Assembly: GCF_000422585.1 (NCBI RefSeq)
Contig: NZ_AUGI01000025.1
Coordinates: 108,833-172,832, forward strand
DNA from: Hugenholtzia roseola DSM 9546
GTDB taxonomy: Bacteria; Bacteroidota; Bacteroidia; Cytophagales; Bernardetiaceae
Reading direction: 5' to 3'
DNA: 64,000 bases
Shown here: piece by piece, positions 52,964 through 62,465 of the stretch
How the letters are laid out: each line of letters opens with the position of its first letter
Position numbering within the stretch: position 1 is the first letter of the stretch
Position numbers and translations under genes: made by a program
Notes under the pieces: model-generated
The model's database searches: none
Told to the model about the DNA's origin: nothing
Seen by the model: only the letters and a program-made list of their open reading frames with translations

Positions 52964-53380
52964 TTAGGCACAAACTTCTTCGAAAACAGAAACTAAGTGC
53001 TGCGCGATAGCTTGTGCGCTACGTCCTTCTATGTGGTGGCGTTCTACTACGTGCAAGACTTCGCCATCTTTGAAAAGCGCGATAGAGGGCGAAGAAGGAG
53101 GAAAAGGCAACATATACTCACGCGCCTTAGCGGTGGCTTCCTTATCCACGCCTGCAAAAACGGTAACTAAGTGGTCGGGACGCTTCGCTGCCTGCGAAAC
53201 CGCCAACTTTACCGAGGGACGGGCTGCGCCTGCGGCACAACCACAGACCGAATTGACGACTAAAAGCGTCACGCCTTTTTGTGCCAAAGCCACTTCTACG
53301 TCTTGGGCGGTGGAAAGGTCTTGGAAGCCTGCCGAAGTGAGGTCGGCTTTCATGGGCGCGGTTAGAGATTCGGGATACAT
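52964..53380 (-). CDS. Bacilliredoxin BrxA/BrxB family
   Basis: A 138-residue YphP/YqiW-type (DUF1094) thioredoxin-like protein. The active site CGC lies in LLVVNSVCGCAAGAARPSV near residue 47, and PFPPSSPSIALFKDGEVLHVVERHHIEG matches the family. It removes bacillithiol from S-bacillithiolated proteins. It is the last gene of a leftward operon after a MIP18-like gene and sufE, and bshA and ytxJ are 17 kb away. Confidence 0.92.
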   Translation of the reverse strand: MYPESLTAPMKADLTSAGFQDLSTAQDVEVALAQKGVTLLVVNSVCGCAAGAARPSVKLAVSQAAKRPDHLVTVFAGVDKEATAKAREYMLPFPPSSPSIALFKDGEVLHVVERHHIEGRSAQAIAQHLVSVFEEVCA

Positions 53381-53431
53381 AGTTTTATATTTAAAAGAAA
53401 GTAAATCAAAAGAAAAAGAAAAACAAGCAAC

Positions 53432-53959
53432 TTACATAAAACCAAGCTGCAATTTTGCCGCTTCCGACATCATGTCGGTTGTGTAGGGCGGGTCGAAGGT
53501 GAGTTCTAATTCCACTTCCGCTACGCCACTAATGGCACTAATTTTTTGTTTGACCTCAACGGGAATTTCCTCTGCCGAGGGGCAATTTGGGGAAGTAAGG
53601 GTCATGCGAACAAAGACGGCGTACTGTTCGGCTTGGGGAACAAGGCGGCGCAAGTTAATTTCATAAATCAACCCAAGTTCATAGATATCGACAGGAATTT
53701 CGGGGTCATAGATGCTTCTAAGAGCGTTCAAGACCCTATCGTACATCGTGATAGAAGGCGAATCGGCGTTGGATTGTGAAGAAGCAGGTGACTCATTTGC
53801 TTGTTTTTTGTCTGCCTCTGGCAAAGTTTGCAGTTCTTCTATCATTTGATTAGACGCTTGATTGGTTGTTTGATGAGAAATTGGGGCGGGGTTTTGTTCG
53901 CTAAGGGGTTGCGGCAGCCCTTCGGCATTAGAAAGGCTCTCTTTTGAAGGATTGGGCAT
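53432..53959 (-). CDS. MIP18/SufT-like (DUF59) Fe-S assembly protein
   Basis: A 175-residue protein. Residues 1-70 are a Ser/Gln/Asn-rich flexible extension. The MIP18 domain follows: RVLNALRSIYDPEIPVDIYELGLIYEINL, FVRMTLTSPNCPSAEEIP with the conserved Cys, and VAEVELELTFDPPYTTDMMSEAAKLQLG. Such proteins help mature Fe-S proteins (SufT, Cia2 families). It lies between sufE and the bacilliredoxin gene in one operon. Confidence 0.9.
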   Translation of the reverse strand: MPNPSKESLSNAEGLPQPLSEQNPAPISHQTTNQASNQMIEELQTLPEADKKQANESPASSQSNADSPSITMYDRVLNALRSIYDPEIPVDIYELGLIYEINLRRLVPQAEQYAVFVRMTLTSPNCPSAEEIPVEVKQKISAISGVAEVELELTFDPPYTTDMMSEAAKLQLGFM

Positions 53960-54003
53960 GAAGCGTTTTTGGTTTTATTTGTTCTTATTCCAAATAACGC
54001 AAA

Positions 54004-54432
54004 TTACATGATTTGGTTTTGATACGCAAGGGCGTAGAGCTTCATTTGTTTTATCATGGCAGCTAAACCGTTGGCGCGGTTCATGGTCAGCATCTGCCCT
54101 AAGCCTATTTTTTCTATAAAAAAGAGGTCGGCGGCAGCAATTTCTTCGGGTTTTTGGTTCGAAAGCACGCGAATCAGGAGCGCAATAAGCCCTTTGACAA
54201 GTGTAGAATCGCTGTCGGCGGCATACAAAACTCTGCCTTCTTCCATTTCGGAGGTGAGCCACACTTTGGATTGGCAGCCTTTTACCAAATTTTGTTCCAA
54301 ATAAGCATCAGGATTTAGTTTAGAAAGTTGCTTACCAATTTCAATAATATAAGTGTAGGTATCATTGGGGTTATCGAAGAGAGCAAACTCTTCCACAATC
54401 TCCTCTTGTATTTGGCGAATGGTAGTAGTCAT
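54004..54432 (-). CDS. sufE: Cysteine desulfuration protein SufE
   Basis: A 142-residue SufE that accepts sulfur from SufS. It begins IRQIQEEIVEEFALFDNPNDTYTYIIEIGKQL, has the reactive cysteine in NLVKGCQSKVWL near residue 51, and ends with IGLGQMLTMNRANGLAAMIKQMK, all canonical. It is the first gene of a leftward operon. sufS is not in the window; sufC and sufD lie 43 kb away. Confidence 0.95.
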   Translation of the reverse strand: MTTTIRQIQEEIVEEFALFDNPNDTYTYIIEIGKQLSKLNPDAYLEQNLVKGCQSKVWLTSEMEEGRVLYAADSDSTLVKGLIALLIRVLSNQKPEEIAAADLFFIEKIGLGQMLTMNRANGLAAMIKQMKLYALAYQNQIM

Positions 54433-54682
54433 GGGTAGGAGCGCGATTTTGAAATCGCTATTGGGTGAAAAGATGCGTTTGAGGCTGCAAAGTTACGAAT
54501 AAAATAGCAGATATACCGTTTGTGGCAGGGCTTGAAAGCAGATAGGAAAGTTTGTCGCGGCTTGTCTTTGGGTAGAAATTGGAAAATTGAGCGCGATTTT
54601 GTACTTTTGGCAGGCAGGCGAAGGTGTTTATTTTCAAATTATTACACATTTTTGAAAAATACTTTTTATTTTTAAAACTAAA

Positions 54683-55504
54683 ATGGCAAAAAAATCAGGA
54701 TACTCCCTACTCAAAAGACTGGCTTTGTTCTTTTTCGTACTTGTTCCGCTATTCCTAACGGCTGTTTTTTATCTTCTATCGGGCAGTTTTTTTGACGCGC
54801 CTCATCACAATCCACTTACGGCACAATGGAAAACCTACGCCCCCCAAACCGTTGCGAATACCACCGAACAGCACGCCGAAGCAAGTATCGCCCTACTCAA
54901 TCAGGGTCTGACCGACGAAAAAGAGCAGCAACTAATTCAATATTTTCAACATATCGCTGCACAATCTAAAATGAATGATTTTTTATCCTACCTACAACGT
55001 AAAGACTTTCAGGGCAGAAACGCCTTAGAACTTTTTATTTTGAGGTTCGATGAGCATATTTATCAAAGAGGACTATCGGTGGAATTTCTTTGGAAATCGA
55101 CGCTTGCCGCTACCACAAACCTTATTCCACAGCCCAAACAAAACTTTCCTCAAAAGAATCATACCCGTTTGGTAGAGTTGCTCGCTGCCATTTGTTTGGA
55201 CAGCACCCTGCAAACAAGCCATTTTGAGGCGGTACTTACCTACAATGCGCACGCTTGGGCATGGCATAATAACCGCGATAACAGCCGCTATCAATTCGAG
55301 GAAAGCTACCAAATGGAAGATATTTGCCTAACACAGCGCACACTCCTACAAATGCTGCCTTTTTTATTTGAAAAATCCACCCAAGTAAGTCCGCAAATTT
55401 GGAAGCGCATAGATAGGCTACTCGAAGAGCCAAAATGCAAACGAAAAGGCGGCTATATTGATTATGCAAAAGAAAGAGAAAAAATAAAGGAAATTTTAGA
55501 ATGA
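54683..55504 (+). CDS. Hypothetical membrane-anchored protein
   Basis: A 273-residue protein with a basic N-terminus and one membrane helix (LALFFFVLVPLFLTAVFYLLSG, 11-32). A helical periplasmic domain follows (EASIALLNQGLTDEKEQQLIQYFQHIAAQ...). No motif is recognised. It stands alone, divergent from sufE and convergent with the T9SS cargo gene. The function is unknown. Confidence 0.55.
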   Translation: MAKKSGYSLLKRLALFFFVLVPLFLTAVFYLLSGSFFDAPHHNPLTAQWKTYAPQTVANTTEQHAEASIALLNQGLTDEKEQQLIQYFQHIAAQSKMNDFLSYLQRKDFQGRNALELFILRFDEHIYQRGLSVEFLWKSTLAATTNLIPQPKQNFPQKNHTRLVELLAAICLDSTLQTSHFEAVLTYNAHAWAWHNNRDNSRYQFEESYQMEDICLTQRTLLQMLPFLFEKSTQVSPQIWKRIDRLLEEPKCKRKGGYIDYAKEREKIKEILE

Positions 55505-55522
55505 ATTGTGTAAGAACAAACA

Positions 55523-55554
55523 AAACCTAACAGTTTTCAAAAACTGTTAGGTTT
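55523..55554. terminator. Bidirectional terminator hairpin
   Basis: AAACCTAACAGTT pairs with AACTGTTAGGTTT (13 bp) around a short AT loop between two convergent genes, with T-rich tails. Confidence 0.75.
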
Positions 55555-55607
55555 GCTTATTTTCAGACTATCCTCGCAAAAGCACTTTTTGATGACTGCT
55601 CGATTTT

Positions 55608-58448
55608 TTAAAATCCTTTTTCACTCTCCTGACTCAAAATCTGAACCCAACCTTTTTGGGTTACGATTTCGGCATCAGGGGCGAGGCGATTAAAAGAAAC
55701 TTTGGCTTCGTAATAATACAAGCCATCGGGTAGGGGCTTTCCAGTGAGGGCTTTTCCGTCCCAATTCAGAAAGATGTCGTCCTGACTTTCATAGACTTTC
55801 CTACCCCAACGGTTATAGACAACAAACTCGACTTTGCGCACAAAAGCAGGGCAATCGAAAGGTCGGAAGGTATCGTTGATGCCATCGCCATTGGGCGTAA
55901 AAACGTTGGGCAGTGCGTAGTTAGGGCAATTATCCAAACAAATGCGATTGCTCAAAGGGCTTTCATTTCCTGCCGCATCTACTGCACTAACCGCATAGCA
56001 GCCTGCCAACGAGCGCACCTGTTCATGAAGGGCAAAGGTATCAGGCGTTTGCAGCAGAAGCGTAAGCGAATCGGTTTCATAACGCGCAAAATAAAGGCGA
56101 TAGCCGATAATATCAGGGTCGCAAGCAGGGTCGGCAAAGGCTTGCCAAGTTAGGCGATTTTGATACAAACTATCAGTACAAAAACGGCTATCGGTGAAAT
56201 CTATCGTACTACAATCCAAAACCTCTAAGACCGTAAAAGCCGAAGGGTTGCAAGGTGGCTCTAAATCTAATAACTGCCCACAAATGAGTTGCGACTTGTT
56301 TTGTAGCGGCTCAAAAATATCGGGGCGGTCATAACTGCCCTGCGTCATGACGTAATAACAGTAATCCGTTTTGGGCAAAAGCGGATTTTGATTGCGCCCT
56401 TCATCGCGATAGGAAAAGCCCCCTTCTGACACATTGACGCTATCATACAAGACCAAAGGACTTAAATTGCCCGCCGCATCACGCTCTGCCCGATAAATGT
56501 AGTGAAAGGGAAAGCGCGAAATAGAGTTTGTCCAAGGCACTTCTGCCTGCCAAGAAAGATTGATACTACTTTCGGTAGAATTGAGCGAAAGGCGCACCGA
56601 AGATGCCGAAGCCGAAGAATCTACAACAGCTCCTTCTGCAAAAAGGGTAACGCGGTAGTTATAGACTTGGTCTGTCGTATTTAGGTTCGTATCGATAAAA
56701 GTGGTATCATTTTCATTGAAAAGTCCCCCTACGGCAGCCCAATTTTGCCCTCCTGTAAAGCCTTCTGCACGCGAAAGGGTGTAGGTATAAGGGCGTTTGA
56801 AGACGGTAGTGTCGATATCGCGTGGCGTAGCCCAACGGACAAGAATTTCACCCTCCGCCGTATCCGTATCCTCTATACTAACATTGGTCAAATAGGGCGC
56901 ATTGGTAGGAATGGTAAGGCAAAACTCTTCCGAAACATAACTTTCGCCTCCCCCCGGTAAAGGAAAAATGGCAAAGATGCGGTAACAGTAGGTCTTGCCT
57001 TTTTCCAAGCCTCTGCCGCCGTTGTCGTCGTAATAAGTAGTTTGGTTGATATCTACGGCATCAATCTGACGATAACCCGTATAGGCAGGCAAGCCCGTTT
57101 CGCAATTATCAGGCACAAAATCAAACGAACCTTCCCTGCGCCAGACCGTCATTTGGCTTGCATTAGGACATTGATAATTGAACCAAAATAAGCGAATGGC
57201 GGAATTGACAATATCCAAATCGCCATAAAGGGTATCAGGCGCAGGACCGACCACAGTAATTCCCCAAGTCTGCAAATCGGCTAACCTATCCACAGTGCGA
57301 GGCGGATTGTCTTCGGCTTTGAAGGTTACGAAATAGGGTTGTAGGCGCACATCTTCACAGACGGTCTGCCAACGAAAATCGGCTTCTTCGCGTCCGTTGG
57401 GCGGCTGCAAACCCAAAACCTCAAATTCTGCATAATTGCGCGGTGGCACGCTGATAAGATTCGCTTCGGCAAAAAGCGCACTATAAGCCGTTAGACTCAC
57501 TCTATCGCCGTCGGGGTCTGTACCGATAATACGGTCTTCCAAAAAAGTTTCGGCTACGACACAGGTATCGCGCGGAATTTGCAGTTTGGGCGGCTTATTA
57601 GGATTGTCGCGGACGATAATTTGCATGTCGCGATTGACCTGCCCAATCAAAATACCATCACGCCACTCCTCTACAATAAAGGCGACATTGTACTGCCCTG
57701 TCTGTGCAGGCGTGTCCCAAATCAAATCGCCGTTGAAAGCATTTAGCGTCGCCGTAACGACACCGCCATCTGTACTTGCGCCGCCAAAAATAGGGTCATC
57801 TAAGGGTCTGAAACCATCTACGGGCTGATTTTTGTTGCGTTTGGGCAAGACAAAACGAAAGGCAAGGCTATCACCGTCAGGGTCGTAAGCACCGGGGTTG
57901 TGAATATAAAGCTGGTCTTTGGTAGCCAAATCCACAGGGGGAACTAAGAGAATAGGCGAGCGATTCAGACCCAAAAAAGGATTGATAAGAAACGTCGATT
58001 CGATATAAAACGGCACATTGACCGAGTTGGGAATGTTGCGCACATTTTCGTTTCTATTTCGGATAAAAACGCCTACATCATACTGCCCTGCCCCGGGAAA
58101 GGTGAAGGTAGTGATATAAGTAAGCCTTTCTGTCGCATTTCCAATATTTTGGCGCGAAGCCAAAGGCACCATTTGGGTAGCCAAATCGCCAAACTTAAAT
58201 TCAATTTCGGGGTCTGCATCTACGCCTCCTACGTCGCGGTAGATGGTTGCGGTAAAGCGATAGGTAAGCCCTGCTTCCGAGATGCGCTCTGCCGTTAGGT
58301 CGCCTGCGCGTATGTGTGTCGCCTGCACCTGAAAAGGCAGCAGCGTCAGGAAAAGTAAAAGACAGCCACTTATCCAACTTTGCCAAAGCGGATAGCAAGC
58401 AAGATATGTAGGCTTCAAAAAAGCGTGTAAAGGAGTCATTTTTTTCAT
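55608..58448 (-). CDS. T9SS type B secreted multidomain protein
   Basis: A 946-residue exported protein. A signal peptide (about 1-43, ending QVQA) is followed by Ig-like and fibronectin III-like repeats, for example THIRAGDLTAERISEAGLTYRFTATIYRDVGG and NPSAFTVLEVLDCSTIDFTD. At residues about 850-940 lies the gliding-motility-associated type B sorting domain: LPNVFTPNGDGINDTFRPFDC, VVYNRWGRKVYES and NWDGKALTGKPLPDGLYYYEAKVSF. That domain directs secretion through the type IX system and attachment to the cell surface. It is probably an adhesin or surface-matrix protein. No T9SS machinery gene is present here. Confidence 0.9.
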   Translation of the reverse strand: MKKMTPLHAFLKPTYLACYPLWQSWISGCLLLFLTLLPFQVQATHIRAGDLTAERISEAGLTYRFTATIYRDVGGVDADPEIEFKFGDLATQMVPLASRQNIGNATERLTYITTFTFPGAGQYDVGVFIRNRNENVRNIPNSVNVPFYIESTFLINPFLGLNRSPILLVPPVDLATKDQLYIHNPGAYDPDGDSLAFRFVLPKRNKNQPVDGFRPLDDPIFGGASTDGGVVTATLNAFNGDLIWDTPAQTGQYNVAFIVEEWRDGILIGQVNRDMQIIVRDNPNKPPKLQIPRDTCVVAETFLEDRIIGTDPDGDRVSLTAYSALFAEANLISVPPRNYAEFEVLGLQPPNGREEADFRWQTVCEDVRLQPYFVTFKAEDNPPRTVDRLADLQTWGITVVGPAPDTLYGDLDIVNSAIRLFWFNYQCPNASQMTVWRREGSFDFVPDNCETGLPAYTGYRQIDAVDINQTTYYDDNGGRGLEKGKTYCYRIFAIFPLPGGGESYVSEEFCLTIPTNAPYLTNVSIEDTDTAEGEILVRWATPRDIDTTVFKRPYTYTLSRAEGFTGGQNWAAVGGLFNENDTTFIDTNLNTTDQVYNYRVTLFAEGAVVDSSASASSVRLSLNSTESSINLSWQAEVPWTNSISRFPFHYIYRAERDAAGNLSPLVLYDSVNVSEGGFSYRDEGRNQNPLLPKTDYCYYVMTQGSYDRPDIFEPLQNKSQLICGQLLDLEPPCNPSAFTVLEVLDCSTIDFTDSRFCTDSLYQNRLTWQAFADPACDPDIIGYRLYFARYETDSLTLLLQTPDTFALHEQVRSLAGCYAVSAVDAAGNESPLSNRICLDNCPNYALPNVFTPNGDGINDTFRPFDCPAFVRKVEFVVYNRWGRKVYESQDDIFLNWDGKALTGKPLPDGLYYYEAKVSFNRLAPDAEIVTQKGWVQILSQESEKGF

Positions 58449-58571
58449 ATTTTTGGTATTTTCAATGATTCGGTCTTTCCCTATTTTTTTCTAAAAAGGG
58501 CGAAATCCGAAAGTAGCTTAATTTTTGATAAAACTCACGCGAGGCTCTACCTTCTTCCCCTTCGCTTTGTC

Positions 58572-59924
58572 ATGTCCCTACTTCTTAGCCTTTTGCACCT
58601 GCTTTTTTTCGTTTGGCTCTATTGTCGATTGTGGCAAAAAAGCCGCCATAGCCTTTTGCGCCACTATTTGCGCTTGGGCTTTCCGCTCAAAATAGCGGCA
58701 GGGCTTGGCGTAGGAATCTTCTACCAGTGGCACTATCAAGAGGGCGACACGTTTTATTTTTTCACACAGGCGCGACACTTAGTAGAAGCCAGCGAAGGAA
58801 ACCTTTGGCAATATACAAAACTTCTTTTGAACTTCGAGGGACAAGCCTTTGCACCTTTGCGCGAAGACCGCTCCCTATTACTAATCCAAATCTTGAGTTT
58901 TTTGGTTCTGATTTCGGGCAAAAACTATTGGATTTGCAGTGCCTACTTCTCTCTTTTTAGCTTTGCAGGTTTGGCTGCCGCCGCAGAAAGTTGGCTTTCG
59001 CTTTTGCAGCTAAACGCAAAAAAAACAAAAAATGCAGCACTTTCTACCCATTCAAAAAGCGTAAGGGCGTTGGGAATTGCCTTTTTCCTCTTTCCTTCGG
59101 TTGTTTTTTGGAGCAGTGGCATCTTGAAAGAAGCCCTTTTAGTGGGCGGCATGGGTTTTATGTGGGCTTTTTTTTTACAAAAAACGCACCTTTGGAAAAG
59201 TGAAAGTTTCTACAAAAAAGGGCTGCAAGGGTTATGGATTGGAGTTATTACAATCGCACTTTGGAAAATAAAGTTCTATTATGTAGGGGCTTGGCTTGGA
59301 ATTTTGATAAGCTACGGCATTATTTTTTGGGTAGAAAAACTTTTTTTTAGGGCAGGCTTCAAATCTACTTTTTCTACTTTTTTTCAAAATCGCCTTTCCT
59401 TTTTGTCGTCTTTTTGGAGCAGGGTGCTTTTTTTTGTTGGAATTGGCTTTTTGGGTCTTGCGCTTTTGCCTTTTTTGCACCCCAAATTCAAACCCGACCG
59501 CCTTTTGCGCGTTATCGTAATTAGCCACGACCAAATTGCAGCGGCTACGCCTGCTCATAACTTGGTTCGGTATCAAAACTTAACACCTACTTGGGGTTCG
59601 ATATTAAAAAATGCGCCTGCCGCACTCTGGGCAGGACTTTTTCGTCCTTTTTTGTGGGAAAACAAAAAACAATCTTTTTTTTCTGCCCTTCTTTCGCCTT
59701 TGGCAGCGGTAGAAAATTGGCTTTTGCTACTGCTTTTTTTAGCCTACCTAAAAAATAAGGCGCGAAACTGCGGCTCTGAATTGGCACTGCTACACCTAAG
59801 CCTCTGGATTTTTATTTTGCTGATGGCTCTTTTTTTAGCCCTTTCTGCTCCTAATTTGGGGAGTTTGGTGCGATACAAGGTAGGATTTTTGCCTTATTTG
59901 GTTTTTATTTTGATAAAAAAATAA
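58572..59924 (+). CDS. Polytopic membrane protein of unknown function
   Basis: A 450-residue protein with about ten hydrophobic helices. A loop after helix 2 reads YQWHYQEGDTFYFFTQARHLVEASEGNLWQYTKLLLNFEGQAFAPLREDRSLLLIQILSFL. EGD followed by a long amphipathic stretch recalls GT-C glycosyltransferases, but the match is weak. Phe/Leu/Lys-rich codons give long T and A runs. It stands alone. The function is unknown. Confidence 0.55.
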   Translation: MSLLLSLLHLLFFVWLYCRLWQKSRHSLLRHYLRLGFPLKIAAGLGVGIFYQWHYQEGDTFYFFTQARHLVEASEGNLWQYTKLLLNFEGQAFAPLREDRSLLLIQILSFLVLISGKNYWICSAYFSLFSFAGLAAAAESWLSLLQLNAKKTKNAALSTHSKSVRALGIAFFLFPSVVFWSSGILKEALLVGGMGFMWAFFLQKTHLWKSESFYKKGLQGLWIGVITIALWKIKFYYVGAWLGILISYGIIFWVEKLFFRAGFKSTFSTFFQNRLSFLSSFWSRVLFFVGIGFLGLALLPFLHPKFKPDRLLRVIVISHDQIAAATPAHNLVRYQNLTPTWGSILKNAPAALWAGLFRPFLWENKKQSFFSALLSPLAAVENWLLLLLFLAYLKNKARNCGSELALLHLSLWIFILLMALFLALSAPNLGSLVRYKVGFLPYLVFILIKK

Positions 59925-59967
59925 AAAGACAAGCGATTGAGCGTTTCAATCGGCTTGTCTTTTTTTT
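59923..59967 (+). terminator. Terminator of the membrane protein gene
   Basis: The long stem AAAAAGACAAGC-GATTGA against TCAATC-G-GCTTGTCTTTTT has one bulged G and is followed by a T-run. It overlaps the stop codon. Confidence 0.8.
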
Positions 59968-59977
59968 CGGAAAAAAT

Positions 59978-60196
59978 GGCGTTGCTATAACGGTCAGAAA
60001 GTCAAAAAACGAGGTTTTGTGCTTCGCACAAGCCTCCTGAACCCCCACCCTGCCCTCCCCCATAGGGGAGGGTTCGAAAACAAAATCATTTTTTTTGCAT
60101 TTATGCAAAAAAAATGATTCCGAATCAAAGCCCCGCCCTATGGGGGCGGGGTTTGGGGTGGGGTGCATTTAAGGCTTTTATCGTTGTAACAACGCC
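59978..60196. mobile_element. Palindromic MITE-like element, family 2
   Basis: A 219-bp element that is one large imperfect palindrome. The ends are GGCGTTGCTATAACG and its inverse (CGTTGTAACAACGCC). Internal arms have CCCTCCCCCATAGGGGAGGG and CCCCGCCCTATGGGGGCGGG. The centre is a perfect stem, AATCATTTTTTTTGCAT and its complement, around TT. Flanks GAAAAAAT (59970-59977) and GAAAAAAAT (60197-60205) look like a target duplication. There is no ORF. Confidence 0.7.
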
Positions 60197-60217
60197 GAAA
60201 AAAATGGAAAAATGCGC

Positions 60218-60346
60218 TTAGTAATTTTTCGCAGCCGCCTGATTTTGATTTTTGGCGTAGGTAGGGCAAGTTTTGTAGGAACAAGAAGCCAAAACCGTAA
60301 GTGCTACTAAAAGCGTCGCCACTACAATTTTTGAGTAGATTTTCAT
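60218..60346 (-). CDS. Very small lipoprotein
   Basis: A 42-residue peptide from the ATG at 60346: a basic start (MKIYSK), hydrophobic core and lipobox LASC, leaving a mature SYKTCPTYAKNQNQAAAKNY-type tail. Short lipoproteins with a CPTY motif recur in Bacteroidota, so it is probably real though tiny. The function is unknown. It sits between a family 2 repeat and the CoA-transferase gene. Confidence 0.6.
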   Translation of the reverse strand: MKIYSKIVVATLLVALTVLASCSYKTCPTYAKNQNQAAAKNY

Positions 60347-60487
60347 AGGATAAAGAAAATTTAAGGGTGAAGATGGGCAAAAGCAAACTTTGCTTCTATA
60401 ACGCAAAAATAAGGGTTTAAGATATGTTATGAAAGAAATTTGGCAAAAAAGCAAGACCGCACAAGACCAAAATGGCTTGGGCTGCCT

Positions 60488-62407
60488 TTATAGGTGCTGC
60501 AAGGCTTCAAGGCTGCTGGCATAAAGTTTGGCATTGACGGCGGCAAAATTAGCCGCTTCGCTGCGGCGGAAGAAGGCGTTGGTAGAGTAACGAGTAGCGG
60601 AAAGGAAATATTTTTCGGTGTTGTGCTTTAAAATTTCGAAATAGGCGGGTTCGGCATCTTTTCCGATAAAGAAGTTGTCGTAATTAACGACAATATTAAA
60701 TTTCCTACCAATTTTATCATATTCGCTCACCAAATAGGCTTGCAAAGGCGGCACGTCGGCAGCGGTAAAAAGGCTAATGCCTTCCAAATTGAGAAAGAGT
60801 GTATTATTTGAGGCGTTGTAATGCACGCGATTGGAAAAGTCGAGCTTTTCTTCGCGCCTTAGTTTCATCAGGGCAGGGGCAAAAAGACGGCTATCCATCT
60901 GCTTCAAATCGGGGGCAATTTGGGGGAGAAATGCCATTTTTTCCAATACGTCTTTTTCCAAATCTATGCCTTTTGCAATTTCTATCAACAGAAGTCCGCC
61001 CTCTACCAGTTTGAAAACGGCTCTTTCGGTGATGTAATAAACGGTCTGTTTTCGCATTTGGGCATACTTGCCACTGAAAGTAATTTGCCCTACTTTTTCC
61101 ACAAACTTAAAATGCGTGCCTTCTTCTACAATTTTGAGTGCGCCTTCCTGCACCTCCACTTGGGCTTTGGCTGCGAAAGTTCCCAAAAAATAGACTGCCT
61201 TTGCATTTTGGCTGATATTGATAAAACCTCCTGCGCCTGCAATGCGATTGTGAAAGCGGCTCACATTGACATTTCCCTCCCTATCCACCTCTGCCATGCC
61301 CAAAAAGGCTTGGTCTAAGCCGCCGCCATCATAAAAATCAAATTGCGAGGGCTGTGAAATAATCGCCTGTGCATTGGCTACTGCCCCAAAACTAAGCCCC
61401 GAAGCAGGAATACCGCCGATACCGCCGGGTTCTACCGTCAGGGTGATAAAGTCCAAAATATTTTCTTCGTTTGCCACCGAAGCCACTCCTTCGGGCATGC
61501 CGATTCCCAAATTGACGATAGAATTGATTTTGAGCATCTGGGCGGCGCGGCGTGCAATAATTTTGCGCTCATCTAATTCCAAAGGGGCAATTAGCGAATT
61601 GGGAACACTAATATCGCCCGTATAGGCAGGATTATAGGTTTCTGAAAAGGTCTGCTGATGATGCTCGGCAGGTGCAATCACAACGGCATCGACCAAAATG
61701 CTGGGAATGACCACCATCTGGGGGTGCAGTTTGTGGCGCGTCGTAACCCTTTCTACCTGCACAATGACGATACCACCGCTATTTTTGGCTGCCTGTGCAA
61801 TGGCTAAGGCTTCCAAAGAAAGGGCTTCTTTTTCCATCGTGATATTGCCCGCCTCGTCTGCCGTTGTGCCACGCAAAAAGGCGACATCTATTTTGGGAGC
61901 TTTGTAGAAAAGGTATTCTTCGCCTGCCAATTCTACCAACTCTACCAAATTTTCTTCGGTTAGGTTGTTCATCTTGCCGCCCTCTATGCGCGGGTCTACG
62001 AAGGTATGCAAACCCACTTTCGAAATTGTGCCTGCTTTTGCAGCGGCAATATCGCGGAAAAGGTGCGAAATCACACCCTGCGGCAGATTATAGCCCTCGA
62101 TTTGGTTTTTGAGAACAAGCTGCCCCAGTTGTGGCACTAAGCCCCAATGTCCGCCAATCACGCGCTTGATAAGGGTAGGATAGGCAAGGTGATTGAGTCC
62201 GCGCGTTTTGCCATCACCCTGCCCTGCGGCATAGAAAAGGGTAAGCCCCTGCGGATAGCCCGTATTGAGGAAACGCTCCTGCAAGGCAATCGCTAAGGCT
62301 TCGGGAAAACCTATGCCCACAAAGCCCCCCGTAACGAGTAAATCGCCCGACTGCACCAAAGAAGCAGCATCTTGGGCTGAAACAATTTTATTTCGATTTG
62401 CTTGCAT
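60488..62407 (-). CDS. Fused acyl-CoA:acetate/3-ketoacid CoA-transferase
   Basis: A 639-residue class I CoA-transferase with the alpha and beta halves in one chain. The alpha half has IVSAQDAASLVQSGDLLVTGGFVGIGFPEALAIAL. The beta half has IVNLGIGMPEGVASVANEE and the catalytic glutamate in TLTVEPGGIGGIPASGLSFG. About 120 extra C-terminal residues (RVHYNASNNTLFLNLEGISLFTAADVPPLQAYLVSEY...) exceed the usual 520-residue propionate CoA-transferase; such long forms exist. It moves CoA between short-chain acids; the preferred substrate is not readable. It lies 58 bases downstream of the serine hydrolase gene. Confidence 0.87.
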   Translation of the reverse strand: MQANRNKIVSAQDAASLVQSGDLLVTGGFVGIGFPEALAIALQERFLNTGYPQGLTLFYAAGQGDGKTRGLNHLAYPTLIKRVIGGHWGLVPQLGQLVLKNQIEGYNLPQGVISHLFRDIAAAKAGTISKVGLHTFVDPRIEGGKMNNLTEENLVELVELAGEEYLFYKAPKIDVAFLRGTTADEAGNITMEKEALSLEALAIAQAAKNSGGIVIVQVERVTTRHKLHPQMVVIPSILVDAVVIAPAEHHQQTFSETYNPAYTGDISVPNSLIAPLELDERKIIARRAAQMLKINSIVNLGIGMPEGVASVANEENILDFITLTVEPGGIGGIPASGLSFGAVANAQAIISQPSQFDFYDGGGLDQAFLGMAEVDREGNVNVSRFHNRIAGAGGFINISQNAKAVYFLGTFAAKAQVEVQEGALKIVEEGTHFKFVEKVGQITFSGKYAQMRKQTVYYITERAVFKLVEGGLLLIEIAKGIDLEKDVLEKMAFLPQIAPDLKQMDSRLFAPALMKLRREEKLDFSNRVHYNASNNTLFLNLEGISLFTAADVPPLQAYLVSEYDKIGRKFNIVVNYDNFFIGKDAEPAYFEILKHNTEKYFLSATRYSTNAFFRRSEAANFAAVNAKLYASSLEALQHL

Positions 62408-62465
62408 CTGAAAAGTGAAAAAAGTGGAAAATCTGACTTAAAAACAAGACCCGACGCGCCCTTTT

